Source of the DNA: Lathyrus oleraceus
Taxonomy: Eukaryota > Streptophyta > Magnoliopsida > Fabales > Fabaceae
Direction: 5' to 3'
Length of the DNA: 64,000 bases
Assembly (NCBI RefSeq): GCF_024323335.1
Contig: NC_066585.1
Span: 535,054,082 to 535,118,081 of the forward strand
Position numbers and translations under genes: made by a program. This document shows, piece by piece, positions 49,771-59,724 of this stretch; position 1 is the stretch's first letter, and each line of letters starts with the position of its first letter. The notes below the pieces were generated by a model. That model saw nothing but the letters and a program-made list of their open reading frames with translations, was not told where the DNA came from and did no database searches.

Positions 49771-50710
49771 TGTATATGAAAAAAAAGTTTTGTAAAATAT
49801 TTGCAGCATACATTATCAAGACTCGTAGAAAACACAGTTTCATTCGGATACTCATTCTAGTTTATAAACTTTACTTTGGTTCAAAATTGTATTAACAGGT
49901 ACTCACTTCCACACTAAGGGTATCGTTGGAACACATAGCCGCAATATTGCAACCATAAGTCTCCCTCCTATACAAACTAATCTGAATCATGTTATCATGC
50001 CTAAGCCTACCTTACTAAACCTTCTTTTTATCCTTTTTCATTCTGGCGCAATCACATTAAGCTCGTTATCCTTTCACATTCATAGCAAGATAATCTGTTA
50101 GTGATTATGATCTCATCATTATTTCTTTCTTTCTTTTTCGCACTTTGGCTCAAATAACAGTTAAAGATGGTTATACCGTTGGGTTAAATGACCGGGAGAG
50201 GATCACCTAACTTAGAGGGAACAACATTTTTCGTACATTTCGTAATCTTTTCTTCTTTTAAGCCTGAAATCATACACTTATTTGCATCGACTTCTTGCGT
50301 AGTGTGTGCTTAGGATGGTGCCGACTGCTAGATAAACTACTTAAGGAAATATTAAAGGATAGAATTTAAGGTTATGGCATGACAAGTACTCAAATCGATC
50401 TTACACTTGGGAGATTTAAGGTGCTAGAACGATACCGATCTTATAAAGTTTTTCCAAATCTCTACAATTCAACCTGAGTTTTTTTCATAGTTTAGAATTT
50501 TCAAAAGATGTACTGTATCTCTAAGTCTAGATTTTTGCAAAATTTTTTGTATGGCTTGAGCAAATAGGAGAATTAGTAAATAACAGAAACCACGCATAAA
50601 GACTCGACATCACATTGATATTTAACTCGACTGACACTTTAACAAAAAATAACAAAAGGAAATAACAATAACAATAATTTAAATCTACCTAGAAAGCGAT
50701 AAATAAAAGC
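49771..50710. other. Athila 3' untranslated region
   Basis: About 940 bases between ORF B and the polypurine tract with no coding frame. Confidence 0.6.
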
Positions 50711-50762
50711 GGTAAATCTTCCTCCCCCATACTTAAACCTTGCATTGTCCCCAATGCAACAA
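50711..50762 (-). promoter_or_regulatory. Internal hairpin plus polypurine module
   Basis: The minus strand has the hairpin GCATTG-GGGA-CAATGC, then AAGGTTTAAGTATGGGGGAG and GAAGA. The 12-purine run is at 50717-50728. It repeats the layout of the true 3' polypurine tract about 1 kb away and has the better purine run. It lies directly after ORF B. Confidence 0.6.
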
Positions 50763-50800
50763 CATAAGATAGGAAAGAAAGGTGGAACCTGGGTATCCTG

Positions 50801-51968
50801 TTACTGGCGCCTTCTGCCACGTGTACGTGCACGTCCACCGTTTCCTGGCCGGTGAGGTGGCGTGTAGTTTTGGAGATCGTCCACACGCATTGTCAATGTT
50901 TCCATTTCATAGATCAAGCCAGACATGTTCTGTTCGGTTCTGAAAGCGTAGTCATGCTGATCATGCTGCATTTTGCAAAGAATTTGCATCATTTCAGTTT
51001 GCTGAGCTTCCAGGAATGTGCACGGGGGCTTGGTTATGCACCAAATCATTAATATAACGATAATTATCCGGGTTACGCACATCTGTGCGGTTTGGATTTG
51101 GGAGGATGAAATCTTGTAAGACATTATTTGCAATTATTAAATTAAATTTACCGACACTCCTTCATTTTACCAATTTCATGCTCATTGCCATGTCAACGTC
51201 AATGATATGATGCGAGAGCGGGGTTAGCTTGGAGAATTTTTCTTCGAGTCCTAGGACTCTGGCTATGGAGGTTATTAAACCTCCAAAAATAATCGCCTCT
51301 CGCTTCGCATTGACAATGGTCTGCATGTGAGATAGCATAAAAGGGACAGTATTCACCTTTTGTGGCAAAAATGTGGCGAACAAATAAAAGAGTTCTTTTT
51401 CGTTCACCTTGTTAGAATTTGCTCAGCCAAAAATGGTGGATGCCAATATTTGACAGAAATATCGAATAGCCGGGTTGTGAATTAAAGTGGCTCTGTTTCC
51501 CTCAAAGTTATGGGTTACTGTACTAGTTATTGCCCTCCAAAATGGTTGGAAGGCGCGTTGCCAACCCTCAGTATCTGGGACCTCACTTACTACGCCATCC
51601 CCATGGGGAAAATGTAGCAGGTCCGCTAGTTGGGAAAATGTAAGGGCATATTCAACGTTGAATAAACGAAACTGGACAGTCCCACTAGAGCAGTTTGTGT
51701 TGGGTGTGGGACTAAAAATTAACGAGCTTAAGAATTTTAGTGTTAATTGAGCATAGACAGGGTCCTTGAGAGATAGAAAATAATTTAAATTTAAAGTGTC
51801 AAGCAAATAGTTAACACTATCTAGAATTCCTAAGGCAAATAAACAGGGTTCATCGGCGTACCTTGTTGATTCGATCTTTCTTGCGCTTAGAGACGTGTAC
51901 GTCTCCTCTTATAATTCGCCTGGCTCGCCATTTCTGAACACTATTTCGTATTCCCTCATCTGTGCCAT
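50801..51968 (-). pseudogene. Athila downstream ORF B (plant transposon-protein domain)
   Basis: ATG at 51968 opens MAQMREYEIVFRNGEPGEL, then a TAA. The body continues with LTLKFLSSLIFSPTPNTNC, VQFRLFNVEYALTFSQLADL, FWRAITSTVTHNFEGNRATL and IHNPAIRYFCQILASTIFG. After a TGA come AIIFGGLITSIARVLGLEEK and LTPLSHHIIDVDMAMSMKLV. One frameshift further is a coiled-coil-like, arginine-rich tail (FLEAQQTEMMQILCKMQHDQ, GNGGRARTRGRRRQ). This is the family annotated as putative plant transposon protein, found in the env position of Athila elements. Its biochemical role is unknown. It parallels ORF A in layout but only weakly in sequence. Confidence 0.75.
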
Positions 51969-52644
51969 AATGAATTTCACACTTGTTGTGGAATGTAGTG
52001 AGAATAGAGCAAGCGAGAAGAGAGTTATGCTTATGAGAGGTGTGGTTTGTTGAGGTTATGTTGGTGGTTTATATAGAGGTGATGGTGGTTGGAAATTGAT
52101 TGATGGAATAAATCTCATTAACGATATTCAATGCTTTGGTCAAAGAGTTTTTGAAAATGGTTCAATGGCTTTAAGGCATTGTCAAGCATGCAAGGGACAA
52201 AACCATTAAGTGATTTGATGTGTCAATATTACACAGCCTGCGCATGTAAGCTTGTGTAGTGGTTGGCGCCACTTTTGATGTTTGTGGCGGGCGCCACTAT
52301 GGGTGTTGTGGTGGGCACCACAACCCTCACATGGGCGCCACAACTGTGTGTGGCAGGCGCCACATACAGTGTGGTATTCCCCATGTGTGTGCCTTTATAG
52401 TTGCTTTGACCATAATTTTCAATGGAATTTTGGTTTACCAACATAATATATAGTATATAGGAATAATAAACATGATATAGTTAAATGAAATTAAATCGCA
52501 AAATTGACGAATAAAAGAATGGAGTAGACGGGAGAAGATGAAATAATTTGTTTACTGGAATAAAAAGAACTGAAGTAATTAAATAAATCCCAATGTGTAA
52601 AAGCAAATAACAATAAAATTCCAAACAAGAAAATAAAATAAAAG
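51969..52644. other. Spacer between ORFs A and B
   Basis: No convincing frame. It holds the second GC-rich hairpin cluster (52257-52365). Confidence 0.6.
52257..52365. repeat. Hairpin cluster GTGGCG..CGCCAC in the ORF A-B spacer
   Basis: AGTGGTTGGCGCCACT, GTGGCGGGCGCCAC, TTGTGGTGGGCACCACAA, GGGCGCCACAA and TGTGGCAGGCGCCACA follow each other within 110 bases. These are the same words as in the LTR clusters, but the surrounding sequence is not a copy of the LTR. Confidence 0.9.
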
Positions 52645-53883
52645 TCAGTAAATCGGTAATACTCCAATAAATTGGCCATTACGGCGGCTGTTGGTAGGAG
52701 GAGTGAACGAGTAGAAGTGCAGGTAAATGTGATTCAGGTTCTCTATCACTACATCCATAAAGTCGTGGAACTCCATGCGCAGGGTGCTCAGCTCGCCTCT
52801 CAGATTGGCGACGTCTGTCTGAACAGCTTCGATGGTAGTATCATGATCGGTGAGACGTCCAGCAGGTATAACTGTGGCATGTGATTCAGCGTCAAAGAGA
52901 TAATTGTCATAGTGATCATAGATTTGGGGTGTCTCTGGAGGAGAAGGTGGTGCATCCGGTGGTCCATCCAAATCATAGAGCCAGTTGTTCCTATCATGTA
53001 CACTCGTCCTAGGGTCTGGCAGGGTAAACAGGTGTACTACTTCGCGGTTAATTAGAAACTCGAACACATCTGGACCTAGGTTCCTAATGATCCCGGTGTT
53101 GAAGCAAAAGTCGATATTCATTGGTCGTATTCCACCTAAAGGGGTTAGCCTGATAAGTGGTTGTCTCAGTCCGATGGCATTTGCCATCATGGTCACTAAG
53201 CCTCCCACTAAGATTGGTCCATAGTCCTCATGTGATATACGATACATATTAGCTATCATGAATGTAGCAGCGTTAACAAGTCTGGTATGTGATGCATAGT
53301 ACATTATAAAGAGTTCGTCTTTGGACATAAAGGTTCTGTTTTGTTCCTTTCCAAATAAGGTGTGAGCTAGGATCTTATGAAAGTAATAAATCGCAGGGTT
53401 ATGGATGTTCTCTGAATGCATAAGGTCTGGCTCGGGATGGTCATTTCCTGTGATGCTTCCCCAAAAGATATCTAATTGATGGTCTACTATCCTGTCTTCC
53501 TGGGTAATGGTAAAGGTATCAGGACCATTAGGGCATCCTAGGAGTTTATCCATTTCTCTATGGGTGTAGCGGTAGTCATTATCAAACAACCTAAAGGTGA
53601 TTAGGCTTTTGTTAAATCTCATACCATGGTTTGGCAGGTACACTAGGGAGCTTAGGAATTATAAAGTCAACCTACTGTAGGAACTGAATTTTCTTTTGAT
53701 AGCAAAGGTGTCCCAACCTAGTTGGTTAATTAGGAACATAACATTGTCTCTTATACCTAATTTGGTCATGGTGCGTCCATCTGGGTACAAGGTTAGTGTC
53801 ATTTCTCTCTGAGCTAGAGCCTCAAAACGTCTCCTTTGAGCTCTGCCTCTGAAGACTATATCCATGTAATCTACTTGTTGCAT
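52645..53883 (-). pseudogene. Athila downstream ORF A (plant transposon-protein domain)
   Basis: One frame of about 412 codons from ATG 53883 with a single TAA near 53659. N-terminal part: MQQVDYMDIVFRGRAQRRRF, EALAQREMTLTLYPDGRTM. Central domain: RFNKSLITFRLFDNDYRYTH, IHNPAIYYFHKILAHTLFGK, YGPILVGGLVTMMANAIGLR. Then a proline-rich stretch (DGPPDAPPSPPETPQ) and a coiled-coil-like C-terminus (ANLRGELSTLRMEFHDFMDV). No signal peptide or clear transmembrane segment is evident, which argues against a classical envelope. It corresponds segment by segment to ORF B. The role of this family is not known; apart from the stop this is the best-preserved frame downstream of integrase. Confidence 0.82.
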
Positions 53884-54129
53884 TGTGATAGTCAGTAGCT
53901 AGACAAAATCAACTAGATAATAGCATTAAGTTAGTAATGGTCAATAATACAGAAAAGTACCGATTAACTTTATGAGAAATAAGAAAGAAAAAAGAAATGA
54001 AAATTAAGCAGTAGTAATAATTATAAATTTGGGTAATGAAATTAAATAGTTAAAGACAGAGTGTGGGTTGTCTCCCACCAAGCGCTTTGTTTATTGTCGT
54101 AAGCTCGACAGAAATAGGATAGGCGTTAT
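53884..54129 (-). other. Post-integrase spacer with conserved hairpin
   Basis: The minus strand reads AACAAAGCGCTTGGTGGGAG then ACAACCCACAC. The hairpin GTGGG-AGACAA-CCCAC is at 54063-54078. The AAACAAAGCGCTT..GGGAG..CAACCCA phrase is a landmark after integrase in Athila elements, as I know them. Confidence 0.65.
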
Positions 54130-55210
54130 TCTTTTGAATGAGCGTGGAGCTCTGCAAGCTTTAGATTTGCAATGAAATCATTGTTATCAATGTTGTGGTA
54201 ATGTTTCAAATGTTGGCCGTTTACTATGAATGGTTCGCTCGTTTTTCCTTTTATCTCTATTGCTCCATTCGAAAAGATATTGGTAATTTCGAAGGGACCG
54301 GACCATCTAGAACGAAGTTTTCCATGAAAGAGTCTGAGGCGGGAGTTAAACAGGAGTACTTTGTCGCCTTCCTTAAAATCTTTCCTTAATATGCGATTGT
54401 CGTGCCATTTTTTTGTTCTTTCTTTACAAATTCAGGCATTCTCATACGCATCTAGTCTAAGTTCCTCTAGTTCGTGGATATCTAATATTATTTTTTCGCC
54501 TGCGACAATATAATTGAGATTAAGGGTCTTAATGGCCCAATATGCTTTATGTTCTAATTCTACTGGCAGATGACATGATTTTCCATAAACTAGCTTAAAA
54601 GGTGTGGTTCCTATTGGGGTCTTATAAGCTGTCCTATATGCCCATAGGGCTTCTGCTAATTTTGAGGACCAATCTTTCCTGGAGGTGGCAACTGTCTTTT
54701 CTAAGATTTGTTTAATTTCTCAGTTTGAGACTTCTACTTGCCCACTCGTCTGTGGGTGATAGGGTGTTGCTACGCGGTGCTGGACTCCATATTTCAGTAA
54801 TAGCTTTTCAAAAATCCTTGAAATAAAATAGGAGCCACCATCACTACTGACAAGTCTCGGCACTCCGAATCTAGGGAACATTATTCGCTTAAAGAGTCTA
54901 ATTACCACTCACGTGTCGTTCGTTGGAGAGGCTATGGCCTCAATCCATTTTGATACGTAATTGACCGCAACAAGGATATACTTGTTACCAAAAGAGGATG
55001 GAAAAGGTCCCATAAAATCGATTCCTCAAACATCGAAGACTTCCATTTCCAAAATGCCTTTAAGCGACATTTCGTCACGTCTAGATATGTTGCCAGTGCG
55101 TTGACATCGGTCGCAATTTGTGATCGCGATGTGGACTTCTTCCCACATAATGGGCCAAAAGAGGTCGGCTTGCTAGATCTTAGCGCAAGTCTTCAAGGTG
55201 TTTGCATGTC
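54130..55210 (-). pseudogene. Athila integrase relic
   Basis: The zinc-binding part ([18 protein letters not shown]) is near 55210-55080. The catalytic triad is still visible: GIDFMGPFP (55020), SSDGGSYF (54845) and GQVEVSN (54735). The C-terminal region reads LFHGKLRSRWSGPFEI and VNGQHLKHYH (54330-54190). Stops interrupt it near 55174, 55025 (TGA where Trp precedes GIDF), 54910 and 54720. The last two are TGA where relatives have Arg, as expected from CGA-to-TGA change. The live enzyme inserts element cDNA with a 5-bp stagger, matching the CCATG duplication. Confidence 0.88.
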
Positions 55211-56938
55211 CTCCATAGGGAGCAGAATGACAGTGGGAGATTACATTTTCTACCTCATCCTCGGGGACACATCGACGGAAAATGTCGTCGGCGCCTCTCT
55301 TGAAAAGTAGAGGCTCATCCCAATAGTAGTGTTTAAGATTGTGGAAGAATTTTTTATTTTGTTGGTAGGTCAAGTCTGGCGGAAGCACCCTAGCTGCTAA
55401 GTAGTTGACGAAGTCAGCGTACCATGGTAGTTTGGTTTGGGTGTAAATTTCTTCCACTACCTCATTTATTTTGGTATCCTTATGGGTTAACGCATCTTTA
55501 GTTGTATTGCTTTCCAGTTCGGCTATGAGTCTTTCATACGGAAAATCATCGTTTATAGGCACTCGTTTAGGTTCAATACCTTCCATTCTTGACAAGTGAT
55601 CGGCCACGACGTTTTCAATGCCCCTTTTATCTTTGATTTCTAGGTTAAACTCTTGTAATATTAAGATCCGCCTTAGGAGTCTTGGTTTGGCGTCTTTTTT
55701 GTTTAACAGGTGCCTAATTGCAGCATGATCGGTATAGATAATTATATTTGCTCCTACTAGGTAGGAACGAAATTTATCCAGAGCGAACACTACGGCTAAA
55801 AGTTCCTTTTCTGTGGTGGCATAGTTCATCTATTCATGGTCTAGGGTTCTACTTGCATAGTATATTGCATGAAGTTTCTTATCCCTTCTTTGTCCTAAGA
55901 CTGCGCCTACAGCATAGTCACTAGCGTCACACATGATTTCAAAGGGTAATCTCCAATCGGACGGTTGCATGATAGGTGCGGTAATAAGAGTTGTTTTCAG
56001 TTGTTCAAACGCCGCTAGGAATTTGTCGTCAAAGATGAATTCAGCGTCTTTCATCAATAAGCCAGTCAGTGGTTTGGTGATTTTTGAGAAATCTTTAATG
56101 AATCTCCGGTAGAAACCAGCGTGTCCTAAGAAGCTTCGTATTTCTCTTACGGTTTTCGAAGGCTGGAGGTTTTCTATAACTTCAATTTTGGCCTTGTCGA
56201 CTTCAATCCCCTTGTCGGATACTATGTGTCTGAGCACGATTCCTTGTCAGACCATGAAACGGCATTTTTTCCAGTTTAGCACGAGGTTCACTTTTACGCA
56301 TCTTTTTAGTACCATTTCAAGATTCGATAAGCAACCTTCAAAGCTCTGTCCGCATACAGAGAAATTGTCCATGAAGACTTGCATGATGTCATCTATGGAA
56401 TCAGGGAAAATTGACATCATGCATCTTTGGAATGTTGCGGGAGTGTTACACAGACCGAATGGCATTCGTCGGTAGGCGAATGTACCATAGGGGCATGTGA
56501 AGGTCGTTTTCTCTTGGTCGTTGGGATGAATAGGAATTTGGAAAAATCCCGAATAACCGTCTAGGTAGCACAAGTGAGAATGCTTAGCCAATCTTTCAAG
56601 CATTTGATCGATAAACGATAAAGGAAAATGATCCTTCTGATGGCTTTGTTTAATTTTCTATAATCAATACACATTCTACTTCTAGTAACCACTCTTTGTG
56701 CTATAGGTTCTCCTTTTTCATTATTCACAACTGTGACGCCTCCCTTCTTTGGTACGACATGTATTGGGCTGACCCATTGACTATCGGATATTGGGTTGAT
56801 AATACCTGCTTCTAACAGCTTTTGCACTTCTTTCTTTACTACATCACTCAGAATGGGATTTATCCTTCTTTGATGTTCTCTAGAGGTCTTACTGTCTTCC
56901 TCTAGCATTATGCGATGCATGCATATGGAAGGGCTTAT
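55211..56938 (-). pseudogene. Athila reverse transcriptase-RNase H relic
   Basis: 56920-56561 is the RT N-terminal part (QKLLEAGIINPISDSQWVSP, CIDYRKLNKA). A one-base deletion near 56632 shifts the frame. 56603-56247 holds YLDGYSGFFQIPIHP, MPFGLCNTPATFQRCM and the active site, which reads FMDNF instead of the F/YxDDF that catalysis needs. After a TGA, 56237-55830 carries the thumb (IRSFLGHAGFYRRFIKDFSK) and CDASDYAVGAVLGQ. After a TAG at a Gln position, 55829-55210 is RNase H ([42 protein letters not shown]). The enzyme normally copies element RNA into cDNA in virus-like particles. Confidence 0.93.
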
Positions 56939-58255
56939 TCATTTTAGATATGAGATATTGTAGCCTAAAGCAGTTGGGTATTTTCTCAAAACGTGTAGAA
57001 GCTTTTCGATCTCTATCTGCCCTAAGTCTATATTTACTATTACAGGTCGCTCTAGTTCAGTGTCTAGGAATTCGTACCTTATATTTTTGGGTAACGTCTT
57101 AAGTTTTAAGGTTGGTTTCTTTGGGCAAGGCATATGATCGGGCATTAGTGCTAGGCATTCGCTTAGGCTGTCATCTTGGTATTCCTTACTTAAATTTTCA
57201 TCTTCAAAAGTAGGAGGCTTTGGAATTTTTAGTATTTCGGAGTATGATGTTTGTTCATTCTCCATCTCTCTTATGCATTTGTCGATGACATCTAGTAGAC
57301 AACGGGCATCGTCTATAGCTGGTGCCTTTAGAAATTGCGTCAAAATGAATTCGACTTTTTCCTTACCAACTTCGAAGGTTAGCTTGCCTTTCTTAACATC
57401 TATAATAGCTCCGGTTGTAGCTAGGAATGGTCTTCCTAATATGATAGGGATGTTGGAATCCTCTTTTATATCCATGGTTATAAAATCAATAGGAATATAG
57501 AATTGACCTATGCGCACCGGAACGTTTTCTAGCATACCTACGGGAAATTTAACAGAACGATCTGCAAGTTGTACGGACATCCTCGTAGGTCTTAGTTCTC
57601 CCATTTTTAGCCTTTCACATATGGACAAGGGCATTAAACTAATACTGGCTCCTAAGTCGCATAGTGCTTTGTCGATGAGAAACTTTCCGATTACACAGGG
57701 TATGGAGAAACTACCAGGGTCTTTCAGCTTATGAGGCATATTGTTTTGTATTATGGCGCTACACTCAATAGTAAGTGTAACGGTTTCATTATCCTCTATC
57801 TTCTTCTTATTAGATATTATTTCCTTGAGAAACTTAGCATATGAGGGCATTTGAGTGATGGCTTCCGTAAAGGGTATTGTGATATTCAATTGTTTTAGAA
57901 GCTCTACAAATTTTTTAAATTGTCCTACACTTTTAGATTTAACAAGTCTTTGAGGATAAGGGATAAGGGATTTATACGGTGGTGGAGGCACATAAGGTTC
58001 TTCTTTCTCTATGGCCTCTTCATTTTTATCTTCCTCTTGTTCGTCTTCCTTCTCAGTTACCTTACCTAGGTCTTGGTGCATGGATGGATTTTGTGTTCTA
58101 GGATCGGTCAACACGTCTAGTTCTGTCCCACTTCGTAGTATAATAGCATTTGCATGACCTTTCGGGTTTCGTTGTGGCTGTCCAGGAAATGTGCCTGCAG
58201 GAGCAACAGTAGGTGCTTTTTGTTGAGTCACTTGCGAGATTTGTGTTTCCAACAT
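56939..58255 (-). CDS. Athila gag C-terminal / aspartic protease segment
   Basis: An open frame of 438 codons. It has an acidic hinge (residues 65-88, EKEDEQEEDKNEEAIEKEE), proline-rich PYVPPPPYKSLIPYPQRL, then a retroviral-type protease: active site CDLGASISLMP with catalytic D200, flap region about 240-262, and IILGRPFLATTGAIIDV at 271-287. The active site reads DLGAS, the usual Athila-type form. The segment is part of a longer gag-pol frame, bounded by a TAA near 58349 and a TGA at 56939, so the start Met is not a true initiation codon. It is the longest undamaged stretch of this element. Confidence 0.88.
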   Translation of the reverse strand: MLETQISQVTQQKAPTVAPAGTFPGQPQRNPKGHANAIILRSGTELDVLTDPRTQNPSMHQDLGKVTEKEDEQEEDKNEEAIEKEEPYVPPPPYKSLIPYPQRLVKSKSVGQFKKFVELLKQLNITIPFTEAITQMPSYAKFLKEIISNKKKIEDNETVTLTIECSAIIQNNMPHKLKDPGSFSIPCVIGKFLIDKALCDLGASISLMPLSICERLKMGELRPTRMSVQLADRSVKFPVGMLENVPVRIGQFYIPIDFITMDIKEDSNIPIILGRPFLATTGAIIDVKKGKLTFEVGKEKVEFILTQFLKAPAIDDARCLLDVIDKCIREMENEQTSYSEILKIPKPPTFEDENLSKEYQDDSLSECLALMPDHMPCPKKPTLKLKTLPKNIRYEFLDTELERPVIVNIDLGQIEIEKLLHVLRKYPTALGYNISYLK

Positions 58256-58348
58256 TTTGTTATGGGTGGCTAATGCGTCTACCTTGTTTGCTAACTGCTT
58301 GATTTGCTCACTAGTGTGTAGGTTTTGATTTAGGAAATCCTTATTTGT

Positions 58349-59444
58349 TTAGGCTTGGGTAGCTATGAAATTTTCCTTCATTATTTCTAAGTTTGATTTC
58401 CTAGGAGCCTTTTGAGTATTTGTGTCAGCTTTATGATATCCTGGTGGTACAGTAGGTGCTTGGTTAGGTGCATACAATGCATTATTGTTTTTGTACGAAA
58501 AGTTAGGATGGTTCTTCCAACCTGGGTTATAGGTGTTTGAGTAAGGGTTTCCTTGAGCATAGTTCACCTGGTCTGTGGAGGTTCCTGTCAAGAGTTGACA
58601 TTCTAGGGCAGTATGTCCTTGAACTCTGCATATCTCGCAGTTTGGTGCTACGGAAGTTGCGGTGGCTGCTGGTGTTATGGTCAAGCTGTCTATCTTTTGA
58701 GTCAGAGCATCTACCTTGGCGTTGACATGGTCAAGACTGCTTAATTCGTACATGCCGCCCTTCGTTTGAGGTTTCTCTATAGAGGTTCTTTCGCTTCCCC
58801 CATTGGTAATGATTCTGGGCCATACTTTCGATGACTTGAGAGGTCTCATTGTATGGTTTATCCATCAGTGCGCCACCTACGACGGCGTCTATTGTCAATC
58901 TTGTATTGTACAAGAGACCGTTGTAAAAGGTGTGAATGATCAACCATTCTTCTAGACCGTGATGTGGATAAAGCCTCATCATGTCTTTGTATCTCTCCCA
59001 GGCTTCAAAAACCTATTCATTATCCTTTTGTTTAAACCCGTTTATTTGGGCTCTTAGCATAGTCGTCTTACTAGGTGGGAAATATCGGGCTAAGAAGATT
59101 TTCTTCAACTCGTTCCACGTAGTGACAGAGTTGGATGGTAGAGACTGGAGCCAAGCTCTAGCTCTATCTCTTAATGAAAATGGGAAAAGACGTAGTCTTA
59201 TAGCTTCTGGGCTGACACCATTCGCTTTCACTATGTCTGCGTATTGCAAAAATACTGATAAGTGTAGGTTCGGGTCCTCCGTGGGACTACCTGAAAACTG
59301 GTTTTCCTGTACGACTGACAACATCGAAGGTTTTAGCTCAAAATTATTGGCCTCGATGGCAGGGGCAGCGATGTTGTTATATGGTTCATCCTGTGAAAGG
59401 ATTGCATAGTACTTAAGAGGACGGTTTTGCACTCCTTCAGCCAT
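58349..59444 (-). pseudogene. Athila gag relic
   Basis: ATG at 59444 opens MAEGVQNRPLKYYAILSQDE. Capsid motifs are ANNFELKPSMLSVVQENQFS, AIRLRLFPFSLRDRARAWLQ and LARYFPPSKTTMLRAQINGF. After a TAG at 59013 it continues FEAWERYKDMMRLYPHHGLE and WLIIHTFYNGL. A one-base slip at the GGGGG run near 58800 changes frame. The C-terminal part (58849-58349) has CEICRVQGHTALEC, a CCHC zinc knuckle, then a Pro/Asn/Tyr-rich tail ending in TAA at a Gln position. Gag assembles the particle and binds RNA; this copy is broken. Confidence 0.9.
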
Positions 59445-59700
59445 CTCTGGTTAAATAACTGATTCAGAAGTAGGGATGTTAAGGTTAGGAAGATTTAGCT
59501 TGATACGATGTTCCCGTATCAAATCTCATATCCGGCGTTCTAATCTAAGATAACGCTCAGGTTCGTCGAATTGTATCTTTAATTTCTCGCCTTGAGAGCG
59601 AGTACTTGGCATACACTCGACAAATGTAGAAAGGGAAAAAAGAATTGTTTGTCTTAGTCTATACTGGGAAACACTAGAGTTATGATATCGACTAAATTAG
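59445..59700 (-). other. Athila leader between primer site and gag
   Basis: About 255 bases with no frame. This is the 5' untranslated leader, where packaging signals would be expected. Confidence 0.6.
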
Positions 59701-59718
59701 TCCCCGGCAACGGCGCCA
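59701..59718 (-). promoter_or_regulatory. Athila primer-binding site (tRNA-Asp type)
   Basis: The minus strand TGGCGCCGTTGCCGGGGA is complementary to the 3' end of plant tRNA-Asp including CCA. It is separated from the LTR by six bases, as usual in Athila/Tat elements. Confidence 0.9.
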
Positions 59719-59724
59719 AAAACT

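Noticed and set aside
49371..49835. 154-codon minus-strand frame across the LTR hairpins and PPT
   Set aside because: It crosses the LTR border and the polypurine tract; the Arg/Trp-rich part is translation of the palindrome cluster.
52645..53883. Classical envelope glycoprotein in the env position
   Set aside because: No signal peptide, no clear transmembrane segment and no Cys pattern; it matches the plant transposon-protein family instead.
57273..57734. Plus-strand frames opposite the Athila protease
   Set aside because: Shadows of the 438-codon protease frame.
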